NCBI GenBank assembly: GCA_037693485.1
Contig: CM075353.1
Span: 5,590,001-5,654,000 of the forward strand
Source: Kitagawia praeruptora
Lineage: Eukaryota; Streptophyta; Magnoliopsida; Apiales; Apiaceae
Direction: 5' to 3'
DNA length: 64,000 nt
The notes below the pieces were generated by a model. The model ran no database searches, was not told the origin of the DNA, and saw nothing but the letters and a program-made list of their open reading frames with translations. Shown piece by piece: positions 44,819 through 55,370 of the stretch (its first letter is position 1; every line of letters starts with the position of its first letter). Both the position numbers and the translations under genes were made by a program.

Positions 44819-45363
44819 ACACTTCTAACTCCAGGTTTAGTTCTTTTTTACCTTTACCAAATATCTTCCAAAACCCTTAGAGAGAGAGAAGAAGAAGTCT
44901 GACGGTCACCCACTCAATCCGAGCTCTCCGTCCCCGTTTTCTTCGAATTAAGGTATGACTTGCTTTCCTTCTGCTCTTTCATGATCTTTGACTTCATTTC
45001 GTACTATCTGCACTTTCGTGTTTTGCATGCCGATGTTCTTCGTTTCTAGTCTTTGTATGTATACATTTGTATCTATTCCATGCTTCTCACATAGTTTTTT
45101 ACTATACCCTGTTTGTTTGATCATCGATTTACGGTCTTGTGACCCTGACTTCTCTGGGACTCAATATTGTTTATTCATATTCTGTATACACATGTTTTTG
45201 ACTTATACTGTAATCGATATGAGTCGTTTTAATGGTGCGTAGCTTCTGTGTAATTCACTGACTACCCTGTGTCTCATAGTTATGTCTGTCCAAGAACTTT
45301 AGAACCACTATTTCTCTTTTAGAAGACTCAAAACCTGATTTTTTTTCCGTCTGTCTTTTGCAG

Positions 45364-46308
45364 ATGTCCTCTGATTCTACACACTCTGACCACTTATCTT
45401 CAATTCAACCTTCTATGATGCCAATAGGGGAAAGAACTAGGTCTAGGGTTGTTATTCCAGACATTGACGAACCTGGAAATATCCTTCTCAAACCTTCGAC
45501 CTTACCCTCTACAAATCCTCCTACCCCTTCCTTTGTAGATTTGGGGGATGATTGGCCCTCTAACGGAGAAGAAGTGTCTAAGCCTAATCATAGTTTGATC
45601 CCAGATCCTGATTTTGATAATGAAGTGTCCGTTGAGAGAGAGTTGTATAAGCAAGTAATTGTACCTTTCTGTGAAAAAATGGATTCTCTTATGACCTTGA
45701 CTAGGTTAGAGAAATTGTATGAGGAATGTTTTCGTCCATCCTGCTCCATTGTTATCCCTAAGTCAGGTGAGAGAGCTCACAAGTTCGATACCAAGATACC
45801 TGATCGAGGTATTCCAAATGTTGTAACCTCTGCTGCCTTCTTCAAAGTTGGTGTATACTTCCCTCTACATCCTTTCCTAAGAGAAGTTCTTGATTTCTAT
45901 GGCTTGGCCCCTCTCCAATTGACACCTAACTCATATAGGTTAGCTATCAATACCTATATTTTGTACACTAGCATGTTCACAACCCCACTATCTGCACATG
46001 AATTAGGTTACTTCTTTAGATTGAAGGACACTAGGAAGGGTTCCGGTTGTTTCTATCTGACTTCCTGGCCTTGTCATCAAGGCCGATGTATAAAAGGTAT
46101 TAAACAAAACTTTGATCAATGGCAAGAGCAGTTCCTTTACTGCTTTGATTGCCCCTCTATTCACTTTGAGTTCAATTGCCGCCCATTAATTCCAAAACAG
46201 ACTGTTCTTACCGGAGCTTGTTTAATGAGAGCTGAAGAGGCTTTGAAGCACTCTTCGGCCATAAGAGATTGCATGATCCTGTTGACCCCTGATATTTATC
46301 TGCCCTAG
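45364..46308 (+). CDS. Antisense ORF1 of element C (PF04195-like 'putative gypsy type transposon' protein)
   Basis: The ATG at 45364 directly follows an acceptor (CTTTTGCAG). A leader exon ending at 44952 (AATTAAG/GTATGA) makes a 411-bp 5' UTR intron likely. The 314-aa product has a disordered acidic N-terminus and, at about 125-225, the block GVYFPLHPFLREVLDFYGLA and QLTPNSYRLAINTYILY, typical of the 'putative gypsy type transposon' family found in plant Tat elements. Extra ORFs, often antisense, are known in that lineage; their function is unknown. The TAG at 46306 seems to come from a small deletion, because the other frame continues GFIPSAS up to a splice donor at 46330, as in element D. 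It would then be fused to ORF2. Confidence 0.8.
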   Translation: MSSDSTHSDHLSSIQPSMMPIGERTRSRVVIPDIDEPGNILLKPSTLPSTNPPTPSFVDLGDDWPSNGEEVSKPNHSLIPDPDFDNEVSVERELYKQVIVPFCEKMDSLMTLTRLEKLYEECFRPSCSIVIPKSGERAHKFDTKIPDRGIPNVVTSAAFFKVGVYFPLHPFLREVLDFYGLAPLQLTPNSYRLAINTYILYTSMFTTPLSAHELGYFFRLKDTRKGSGCFYLTSWPCHQGRCIKGIKQNFDQWQEQFLYCFDCPSIHFEFNCRPLIPKQTVLTGACLMRAEEALKHSSAIRDCMILLTPDIYLP

Positions 46309-46441
46309 GTTTTATACCCTCAGCTTCTGGTATGAGTTTCCCTATTGTTGTCCTTTCTTTTTTATTATTATACATCTGCACTTTTACCTGCTTACTTTGT
46401 ATATAAATCTCTAATACTTTCTTGTATTTTCTTTTGCAGAC

Positions 46442-47419
46442 ATGGCTCCAAAAGCCCCATCATTTATCAAAAGATCCAAGAACGTGGATGAGATCTTCAA
46501 GACTGAAACTAAGGAGGTTCCGCTGAATGCAACTCCTATTAATCAAATTCCTGGCACTCCTGCTTCCCAAACTACTCATTCTGGTTCTTCAAAGAGGAAG
46601 TTTGCTCAGTCAACTCTTGACCTCTCAGCAGCTCCCCAGACTCGCTCATCAAGGAAAAGCAAAGCAGTGAAAACCGACCCTGATCAATCCTCCAACTTGT
46701 TCAAGGACATGATTGACACCCATGTTCCTACCGAGACGATAGCTGCCTGGAGTAAAATGAGTTCTACTGAAGCCATGCACGCCATGAGATTCGCTACTGC
46801 CCAATCTGCTTTCTTTGCTCTTAGGTACTGCGATGAGTTTGCTGTAAAGACCCAATATGACCTCCAACTTCAAGGAGAGATTCGCAAACTCAAAGCAGAA
46901 TTAACTGCTAGTGAGGATAAGGCAAACATTGCCACTGCAGCTGTCAGAAATGCAAAGATCGTGGAGACCTCTTTAAGAAATGAGAAAATTGAACTTCAAA
47001 GTCAGGTCAAGGTCCTTAAGGACGAGAAGCTGTCGATGCTGGAAAGAACCAATGAACTGGAAGCTCAGGTGGACGCCTTGAATGCTGCTGCTGAAGTTGT
47101 GAAGTCATCCATACTTATCAAGGAGAAGGCCAGATATGACGAAGGCTATGATGAAGGTATTAATGACTACATTCGTTCCACATGGGAGAAGATTCCCAAT
47201 ATAGACTGGTCCCTCCTGGGTGAAGACGTAGTAGGGATGATCAAAGATTTCGAGGAGAAAGCTGCTGCTGCAAACTCTGTACCTCCCGTGAAAACGGTTG
47301 AGAGGTCTCCAGGTGCCAACCTTGAGACTGCAGAGGTTCCTGCTCCTGACGTTGTTCAGCCTATCCTTCCAACTCCTTCTGTTGCTTCCAAGGGTTCCAA
47401 TGAGGTTCCTCCTTCGTAA
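46442..47419 (+). CDS. Antisense ORF2 of element C (coiled-coil protein, 325 aa)
   Basis: It begins MAPKAPSFIKRSKNVDEIFK two bases after an acceptor (TTTTGCAG) that closes a 110-bp intron (46330-46439). Residues 1-100 include basic patches (SKRKF, SSRKSKAVK) that could act as nuclear localisation signals. About 138-222 is a long heptad-like coiled coil (LQGEIRKLKAEL, LQSQVKVLKDEK, ELEAQVDALN). The C-terminus is proline-rich. The homologue in element D starts MAPKVPSFVKRSKNVEEV. Most likely it is the second coding exon of one antisense protein; use of its own ATG is the alternative. It is intact here. Confidence 0.75.
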   Translation: MAPKAPSFIKRSKNVDEIFKTETKEVPLNATPINQIPGTPASQTTHSGSSKRKFAQSTLDLSAAPQTRSSRKSKAVKTDPDQSSNLFKDMIDTHVPTETIAAWSKMSSTEAMHAMRFATAQSAFFALRYCDEFAVKTQYDLQLQGEIRKLKAELTASEDKANIATAAVRNAKIVETSLRNEKIELQSQVKVLKDEKLSMLERTNELEAQVDALNAAAEVVKSSILIKEKARYDEGYDEGINDYIRSTWEKIPNIDWSLLGEDVVGMIKDFEEKAAAANSVPPVKTVERSPGANLETAEVPAPDVVQPILPTPSVASKGSNEVPPS

Positions 47420-48012
47420 TTTCAACAAGATCCTTTAAAAAACTTTTGATAACTTTTGATGAGGTCGCGGGCTCCTCGTAATACCTCGCAAAATGTAATT
47501 TTAAATTTGGTTTCCATGGCCTTCGTGCCAATAACTTTTATGCTGGTTTTCTGGGTCTCTGTACCCATAACTTTCTTCATGGTTTATGATATTTGCTTTT
47601 GCTACATATCTCTTGTCCAAGGTAAGCTCATACATATTTCTTTGTTCGAATTTTAATTTACTACATACTTTTCTTCAAAACCTCATGAAATACTTCACTG
47701 TCATGCACTAGAGAATAATTCAGCTTCCTTACTCATATGTTCAAGCTTACGTGGGCTAACCCATTGTAAGAAACAGAACACACGCATATTTCCACTAGAA
47801 AAATCTCAAAGTAAATGCAACAAACTACAGTTGAATTGTAAAACCTGGAACCTCTGTGTTAATACTTTGTATCGATAATCTAAACCGTAGCCTTCTTTAA
47901 CAACTTTTTCTTCATTAAGACCAGGTTCCTCAAGTATTAATCCTGCAAAATAAACATAGAACAAAAAACAGTTAACGTTAGTAAAATCTTTCTCTTGTTT
48001 AATTCGGGTCAT

Positions 48013-48172
48013 CTCTTGGAAAGGTTGCCTGCTTGGCTCCCAATCCTAATCTCTAGGTCCCAACATGCCTCGAAGCATGTTGGTTCCTTTTTCTCTTGTA
48101 AAGGTAACCTGCTTGGTTTCCAGTCCTATTCTCTAGGTCCCAACATGCCTCGGGACATGTTGGTTCCTTTTT
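48013..48172. repeat. 80-bp tandem duplication, each copy with a hairpin
   Basis: Both copies contain 'ctctaggtcccaacatgcct'. The hairpins are CCAACATGC-CTCGAA-GCATGTTGG (48060-48083) and CCAACATG-CCTCGGGA-CATGTTGG (48140-48163), exactly 80 bp apart. Confidence 0.85.
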
Positions 48173-48349
48173 GTGCCTCGAGGCGATTCTAGGAACCTGT
48201 GTGCCGTTCTGGGAGTCCACACAGATTCCTCTTCTCCATGTGTCAGGCTAGACATCTTATGAAGGTAAATGCTAAGGATTTTATCCCTTCTTCCCATGTG
48301 CCAAAGACGGTTCCACATGAGGGAGAGCTTATTAGGCTTCTCTTTAAGG

Positions 48350-48436
48350 TGCCTTTTGTCAGGACTTTAGATGCCTTTTGTCAGGACTTTAGATGCCTTT
48401 TGTCAGGACTTTAGATGCCTTGTTTCAGGACTTTAA
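48350..48436. repeat. 24-bp tandem repeat, about 3.5 copies
   Basis: Units of 'gatgccttttgtcaggactt' plus four bases follow one another without spacers; the last copy reads 'gatgccttgtttcagg'. Confidence 0.9.
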
Positions 48437-48510
48437 TTCTCGTGCTCAAGGAACTTGAGGCTTTTGGCAACAATGTCGTGCTCAGTCAACTGAGGCTTTT
48501 CAATCACATT

Positions 48511-48817
48511 TGCTTAGGAAGCTACCTGAAGCTTTTTTCGCGCTTAGGAAGCTATCTGGGACTTTTTCTCGATGCCGAGGAAGCTACCTGGGACTTTTTC
48601 TCAATGCCCAGGAAGCTACCTAGGACTTTTCTCAATGCCCATGAAGCTACCTGGGACTTTTCTCAATGCCCAAGAAGCTACCTGGGACTTTGCTCAATGC
48701 CCAGGAAGCTACCTGGGACTTTTCTCAATGCCCAGGAAGCTACCTGGGACTTTTCTCAATGCCCAGGAAGCTACCTGGGACTTTGCTCGATGCCCAGGAA
48801 GCTACCTGGGACATTTC
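48511..48817. repeat. 30-bp tandem array of about ten units with CCCAGG-AAGCTA-CCTGGG
   Basis: The typical unit is 'gcccaggaagctacctggga' plus 'cttttctcaat'. The self-complementary core CCCAGG/CCTGGG with the palindromic loop AAGCTA... is perfect in the later units and imperfect in the first three. Plus-strand open frames through it are a by-product of the repeat. Confidence 0.92.
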
Positions 48818-49307
48818 ATATCAATCATTCGTAGTCCACATATTCTGTCAAATCGTATTCATACTTCGCACATACTGTCAATGCTATAGGAACCTGTCAG
48901 CTCAGGTAACCTGCAAAATACAACACAATGCTACAGGAACCTGTTAGTCTAGGTAACCTGTTTCAAAAATTTCAAATTGGCATATGAAATATGAAATCAT
49001 GGCATGCACAATACTGTCTAAGTAGGAATACTACCCCCAGTTCTTTTGGGTAATTATTGTTACGTAAAAGAACTATTAAGGAGCTATAGCTGCAAAGAAT
49101 GCACTCAAAATATTCAACGTAGAGTTATACATCGCTCAATACTTGAAAAAAAATCGTCTTGCAAGTAGGGAGGTTCACATCAAGTACCCCCCGAGTACAT
49201 GCATAATTAAATACTGAAATCAAAATACTGGTCAGCTATAACTAATAAGCTGCCTTTATTCGTGGGCTGAAAGAGCCTTACTTTTCCTAAAAAAAATCAT
49301 AAAAGAA

Positions 49308-50831
49308 TTACTGATAATACTTCTTTAGATGTTCTGCATTCCAAGCTCTCGGAATTAGGTTCCCATCCATATCCATCAAGTGGTAGGTTCCTTCCCAAAT
49401 TGCTGACTTTATCTGGTAAGGTCCCTCCCAATTTGCTCCAAAGGCTCCATGTGCCAGAACCCTGGTATTTGGCATGACTTTCCTCAGAACTAGGTCTCCA
49501 ACCTTAAAAGGTCTTGCCTTCACCTTTTTGTTGTAATACCTTCGAACTCTCTGTTGATATGCTGCTAACTTCACTTGCGAATCTGCTCTCAACTCTTCGA
49601 CCATGTCCAAATACAGTCTATGATTGACTTCATTGCTCTCGGGGTCAAAATACTTTCTTCTCAAGGAACCTGTTCCAACTTCCACAGGTACCATAGCTTC
49701 ACAACCATAAGTGAGGGTAAAAGGAGACTCACCAGTTGTAGTTCTAGGCGTGGTGTTATACGACCACAAGACTCCAGGAAGCTCCTCTGGCCAGCTTCCT
49801 TTCTTATCTTCAAGCCTCGTCTTCAAAGTGTGCTTGATAATCTTATTCACAGCTTCAGTTTGTCCATTACTCTGCGGATAATATACTGCTGAAAATGCTT
49901 TTTGGATTCCAAATTGCTCACATAACCCTCTAAGCTCTCTACTATCAAACTGCTTCCCGTTGTCAGAAATCAGTTTCTGCGGAATGCCAAACCTGCATAC
50001 AATGGCTCGAAACACAAATTCAGTCAGTTTTGACGCTGTAATCTTAGCAAGTGGTTCTGCTTCTGCCCACTTTGTAAAGTAATCAACTGCAACCACTGCA
50101 TATTTCACTCCTCCTTTTCCTTTCGGGAGTTCTCCAATGAGGTCTATTCCCCAAACAGCGAATGGCCAAGGGCTAACAATCGGTTTGGTAGGGGCTACAG
50201 GACGACTATCAAAATTTGCAAACCTCTGACAATTACTGCATGCCTGCACAAACTTTGTAGCATTTGCTTTGATGGTTGGCCAATAATATCCTTGTCGAAG
50301 GACTTTCATGGCTAAAGAATTACCCCCCGAGTGATTTCCACATACTCCTTCATGAATCTCCTCGAGGATATACTTGCATTGTTCTCCAGCTACACACTTG
50401 AGCAAAGGCTGATTGAATCCCCGTCTATACAGAACTCCATCATAGATTACATACATGGCTGCATGATACCTCAGCTTCCGGGTATCATTTTGACTGGGAG
50501 GTAGCTCCCCTTTGTCCAGGTAACGATGTATTGGGGTCATCCAGGAATCTTCAACTGGGAACTCGATATCCATTACCTCTTCCTTGAAAACACTAGGTTG
50601 CTCCTGAATCTGAAGTGGAATTACCCCCAACAACGTGGATTCTCTCTGAGACCCTAGCTTAGCCAATGCATCCGCCTTGGTATTCTTTCCTCGAGGTATC
50701 TGATCTAGCTTCACCTCTTTGAACCTTGCAATTAACTCCTGGGAGTACCTCAAATATAAGTCTGTTCTTGGCCCTCTCGCCTGAAAACCACCACGAATCT
50801 GCCAAACTACTAACATCGAATCACTAAACAC
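49308..50831 (-). pseudogene. Element C integrase and end of RNase H
   Basis: The frame starts within RNase H (FSDSMLVVWQIRGGFQAR, KADALAKLGS) after the TAG at 50841-50843. The integrase then has an H-H-C-C zinc domain (EEIHEGVCGNHSGG, CSNCQRF), the catalytic D in WGIDLIGELP, D in ISDNGKQFDS and E in SNGQTEAVNK, and a C-terminal domain (FKVGDLVLRK, WEGPYQI, RAWNAEHLKKYYQ). It is complete from the zinc domain to the natural stop at 49308-49310. It would insert the element's cDNA into the genome in the nucleus, but translation from the upstream frame is blocked by stops. Confidence 0.93.
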
Positions 50832-50840
50832 TCTGATATT

Positions 50841-51278
50841 CTATACTTTCATCTCCAAAGCCAACTTGAGGCCTGCAATCAATGCCTCATATTCTGCATC
50901 ATTGTTCGTGGCTTTAAAAGCAAAATGAATCGAGCTATAGAGTTGGTGCCCTTCTGGACTAACTAGTTCTATGCCTGCACCTGCTCCACCACTGTTAGCA
51001 GCTCCATCTACATACAGTGTCCACCAAGGTGCACAGTTGTCATTGTCTGCCTGTTTTTCCACCACCTCTTTTGGCCCCTCTTGGCCAGTAACCTCTACAT
51101 GAGGTGGAAACTCGATTAAGAAATCTGCTAAAGCTTGAGCTTTGATTGCTGTCTTTGGCTTATATTCTATGTCGAACTGTCCTAGCTCCACAGCCCACTT
51201 TAACATTCTTCCAGAAGTTTCTGGCCTATGCATCACTTGCTTAAGTGGATATGAGGTTCTCACCTCAATCTTGTGAGC
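50841..51278 (-). pseudogene. Element C RNase H segment
   Basis: This continues the pol frame between two in-frame stops (TAA at 51279-51281, TAG at 50841-50843). It includes LKWAVELGQFDIEYKPK, ALADFL and the RNase H core WTLYVDGAANSGGAGAGI with the catalytic D, then NNDAEYEALIAGL with the catalytic E. RNase H removes RNA from the cDNA hybrid. The same domain is the only coding remnant in element A. Confidence 0.9.
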
Positions 51279-51281
51279 TTA

Positions 51282-52340
51282 GAAATAAGGTCGCAGCTTC
51301 CTGGAAGCCAGAATCAATGCAAAAACCAGCTTCTCCATTCCTGTGTACCTCGTTTCTGCATCAAGTAATCTTTTACTGACATAGTAGACTGGGCTCTGTT
51401 GTCCATTCTCTTCTCGAACCAGAACTGCACTAATGGAATACTCTGATACAGCCAAATAAAGTATCAATGTTTCTCCATCCACAGGTTTGGCTAACAGTGG
51501 GGGGCTCCCCAAATGCTCCTTTAACTTTCTAAACGCTCTCTCACATTCTGTGGTCCATTCGAATTTACTTCCTTTCTTTATAGCTTTAAAAAACTCCTGA
51601 CACTTATCAGTGGACTTCGAAATGAATCTATTCAAGGCTGCAACTCTTCCTGTAAGAGACTGAACCTCTCTCACAGTTCTCGGTGACCTCATATCAATCA
51701 ATGCTTTAATCTTGGCTGGGTTGGCTTCGATACCTCTGTGGTTTACCATGAAACCCAGAAACTTTCCTGATTCTACCCCAAACACACATTTTTGAGGGTT
51801 CAGCTTCATTCTGTACTTTCGTAAGATTCCAAACATTTCTTCTAAGTGCTTTACATGGTCAACAGCTTCCTTAGACTTAACTAGCATATCATCCACATAT
51901 ACTTCCATGGTATGGCCAATTTGGTCTTTAAACATCATATTCACTAACCGTTGGTATGTGGCTCCAGCATTAATCAATCCAAATGGCATGCATACATAGC
52001 AATAAAGACCTCTATCCGTAATAAAAGAAGTATGCTCTTGGTCAGGTTCATACATAGGGATTTGATTGTAACCTATATATGCATCCATGAAGCTAAGGAG
52101 GGCATGTCCAGCTGTTGCATCCACTAACTGATCAATCCGTGGTAGTGGGAAACTGTCCTTCGGGCATGCTTTGTTGAGATCTGTGAAGTCCACACAGGTT
52201 CTCCATTTTCCATTAGGTTTCTTTACTAAAACAGGGTTTGCCAACCATACTGGGTAAAAAGATTCTTTAACCAATCCTGCATCCAATAATCTGTCGACCT
52301 CTTCTTTCAATGCCTGAGCTCTTTCTCCACTAACTGGTCT
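51282..52340 (-). pseudogene. Element C reverse transcriptase
   Basis: The frame lies between a TGA (52341-52343) and a TAA (51279-51281). RT motifs in order: EEVDRLLDAGLVKESFYP, VKKPNGKWRTCVDFTDLNKA, DSFPLPRIDQLVDATAGHAL, FMDAYIGYNQI, MPFGLINAGATYQRLVN, catalytic YVDDMLVKS, KFLGFMVNHRGIEANP. The connection region with SPPLLAKPVDG and TRYTGMEKLVFAL follows. All catalytic aspartates are present. It is typical of the Tat lineage. The enzyme would need readthrough of several stops to be made. Confidence 0.93.
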
Positions 52341-53744
52341 TCACTTCTGTCTCACTCCTTTCTTTTCTGGATCAATATTCAACTTATGACACATGACCCT
52401 TGGATCTATCCCTTCCATATCTGCATGACACCATGCAAACACATCCAGGTTCTTGCCCAAAAAGGTAATGAGAGATTCCTTTAAGGCTGGATCGAGTTGA
52501 GCTCCAATCTTCAACACCTTTGTACCATCTTTGTCATTGATCTTCACATCCAGAGTTTCACCAGCTGGTCCAGCCTTAACCATGGTTTCTGGCATTCGAG
52601 GGTCTAAGTCTACCTCCATCTCTGTGGTTGAGTCCTCTTGAGGTTCCTGGATTGTAGACGGTTCCTGAACTTCGTGCATGACATTCCTTCTCTTTGATGT
52701 TGGCTGACTGTCTTCATCGCTTCCATTATGTTTCAGTTTTCGGGATTTTTCTTCATCCAATCCTTCTACCATACACACGTCACCATCCTTGTCTGTAGGG
52801 GGTGCACTTTCTATCAGTAGGTATGGGGTATCTGGTCCCCGAAAAACCGGAATCTCAGCATGAGGTTCCTCTTCTATGATCTCTTCAATTCTTATAGCTC
52901 TACAGGATGCTAACACAAAACCTTCTAAGGGCGGACTACGCAGGTCGAGCGTTATTTTGTCTGGGTTCTTTCCTGGAAAATCATCAGGAACCTCGTCCAT
53001 AGGTTCAGGCAATTTAGCAGCCTTAGCAGCATGTTGCAAAGCTTTGGTGTAACACTCTCTAGACTCATACTGACATCCTCGAACTACACCAATTCCATTT
53101 GGTGTTGGGAACTTCATAGTTAGGTGGTAAATGGAGGTTACTACCCTCATCTCCTTCAAAATGGGTCTTCCCAGAATAGCATTGTAATTCATATTTTCTT
53201 CTATAACAATGAATTCTGCTAGCTGTGTAATGCAACATGGTTTATCACCTAAAGTTACTGGCAAACGAATCTTACCTTTGATAGGAACCTGATTATTAAT
53301 GAATCCATATAAGGTATCGTTTGTTGGAGTTAAATCTTTATCCAGAAAATGCATCTTCTTGAAAGCTGAGTAAGATAGCAAGTTTACAGAGCTTCCATTA
53401 TCAACTAGCACTCGATGAACCTCATAAGACCCAATTCCTGCCTCAACTACCAAAGCATCGGTATGGGGATGGTGCACCCAGGAAGCATCTTCTTCAGTGA
53501 AAGTAATATCTGCATCCTCTCCTTCAAACAGCCTTGTGGACCTCTGTGACAGATTGTAAATACTAGTCAAATGACGTTCTTTAGCCTCACGGGTATACCT
53601 CTCCATGGCATTCCTGCTGCTTCCTCCAATGTGGGGACCTCCTATAATTGTGCGTATGCACCCAGCCTTAGGTGGTCCTTCCATCACGACAGGTTCCTGT
53701 GTCTGTGTCTTCTGAGTCTTCTCATCTCTATACTTTTTTCCTTC
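52341..53744 (-). pseudogene. Element C protease region
   Basis: Counting from the ATG at 53687, VDNGSS with the catalytic D is at residue 96 and NAILGRPILKEM follows at about 170, as in retroelement aspartic proteases. The C-terminal half is the acidic linker to RT, ending KLNIDPEKKGVRQK before the TGA. The frame is the same as that of the Gag segment upstream, separated only by TAG at 53745-53747. It would process the Gag-Pol polyprotein. Confidence 0.9.
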
Positions 53745-55324
53745 CTATGCCACCCATTCACTCAACTGCCCTTGTCTGATTAGAGTTTCAATTAAGTCCC
53801 CGAGGTGACGACAATTTGCAGTATTATGCCCATTATTATCATGAAAGTCACAGTATGGGCGCTCATTCTTATTCCCTGGGGGACCAGTTCTGAAAGGCTT
53901 CTTAAACCATGAGGACTTCTCATTCACTGCGTAAATATGATCGATCGGGGCTACCAAAGGGGTGAAAGTTTCATAGACAGGTCTCTCATGTTTATTGTTG
54001 TTATAGGAAGCTGGTGGCAGTACCTGACTCATGACAGGTTTAGTAGGATTCACAGCTTCAGGCTTCACCTGGGATGTGCGACTAACCACCTTTTTATTGT
54101 CACGACCATTGGGGCTCCTTTGTCTCGACCTCTTGCTTCCACTTTGCCTTACAAAATCTGGATCCTTCCTTAATTCGGCTAGAGACTCCTCCACCAGACG
54201 AAAGGGTTCTTCCTGGGCGTAAAAATCTTCCAACGTCTCTGGTTCTTTTCCTTGGAGTGCTTTCCAAAAGTCCGATCCTCCTTTGACTCCAGCAATTAAG
54301 AAATTCTTTATGGTTTCCTCAGATGCTTTCCTAACTTTAGGAACCTCACATTAAACCTCTTGAAATATTCTGTCAAAGTCTCACTAGGTCTTTGCTTGAT
54401 ATTGGCTAAGGTATTGGTTGGTGGTGCGAATGCAACAGATGCTCTAAATTGAGTGACAAAGAGCTTCCCCATACTTGCCCAAGAACCAATCGAATCCGCA
54501 GGTAACCTTTTGAACCATTGATGGGCTCCACCCTGTAGAGTTGCAGCCAGTAACCTGCATCTGGTGGCTTTCTTCACTTGATAGACATCCATCTCTGTGT
54601 CAAAATGACTAAGATACTCAATGGGGTCAGTAGTCCCATCGAATTTCAACTCATTTGAAGGCCTATAAGACCTAGGCAGAGCCGAATTTCGAACCTTCTT
54701 GGTGAAAGGAGAAGCTGTTATAGGATTCACACCAAGATTCTTTTCGTCCTTGAGTTGAGCCAAAATTTTCTTAACATCTTCTGCTGTCACCTCCCCAGTA
54801 GCTTCCGCCTTTGTCTTCTTACTCGTTCCTTCTTCCTCTTGTGACTCTGCAGTGCTTGATTCTTCAGTATCCTCATCTGAATCCGTGCTTTCTTCTTCAA
54901 TTATCTCGACAGATGGGTCTTTATCTTTCTTCTTTTTCTGTGAGGAACCTCCAGTCTTGGTTTTCTTCTTTCCCTTGGACCCTGTACGGCCCTTGCTACC
55001 AGTTTTACTCTTCTCAGGATTCTCTAGCTCTTCATCATCATTATTTTGCTTTGGTTCTCCACCATCGTTTGGAACCTCCTCTCCATTCTCAGATTCTTCA
55101 AAGTTCAACTGTTTCGTAGTAACCTTCGACTTCTTGCCTTTCTTTGCCTTCTTTTTCTTTTTTTTGCTTGAAGCCTGCTCCAAAGTCGACAAACGTTCTC
55201 CCACAGTCTTTAAGATTTCCATCATAGCTGCTTTAGTAACCTTCGGTGCTCTGGGAGGAGATGTGTTCCCCTCATGAATCTATCGCTCAGAACGGGTTGC
55301 TTCGCTATCCGAGTTGCCTGACAT
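53745..55324 (-). pseudogene. Element C Gag (nonsense codon and frameshift)
   Basis: The probable start is the ATG at 55324 (MSGNSDSEATRSER), but codon 15 is TAG (55280-55282). The frame continues with AAMMEILKTVGERLSTLEQ, a lysine/acidic region, and the Gag core (LKFDGTTDPIEYLSHFDTEM, LQGGAHQWFKRLP, LFVTQFRAS, ETLTEYFKRFN). A one-base loss near 54350 shifts the frame; the coding sequence resumes elsewhere to 53745, with PLVAPIDHIYAV and the zinc knuckle YCDFHDNNGHNTANCRHL. It ends LSEWVA before a TAG. Compared with element B Gag the order and spacing are the same. It would form particles if intact. Confidence 0.9.
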
Positions 55325-55370
55325 CTTTTCCACTCTTAAGATATTAACTAACCCCTCCTTCTAGCGCCAA

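Larger units (their letters stand above)
47420..49307 (-). other. 3' noncoding region of element C with hairpin repeats
   Basis: No protein gene on the minus strand. It contains the repeats listed separately at 48013-48172, 48350-48436 and 48511-48817, plus polypurine complements (minus GGGGGTAGT near 49031 and GGGGGGTACT near 49190) in addition to the one next to the LTR. Confidence 0.6.

Noticed and set aside
48511..48817. CRISPR-like array or a repeat protein gene
   Set aside because: The units are direct tandem repeats without unique spacers, in a plant retroelement. Plus-strand open frames in all phases result from the repeat and carry no start context or homology.
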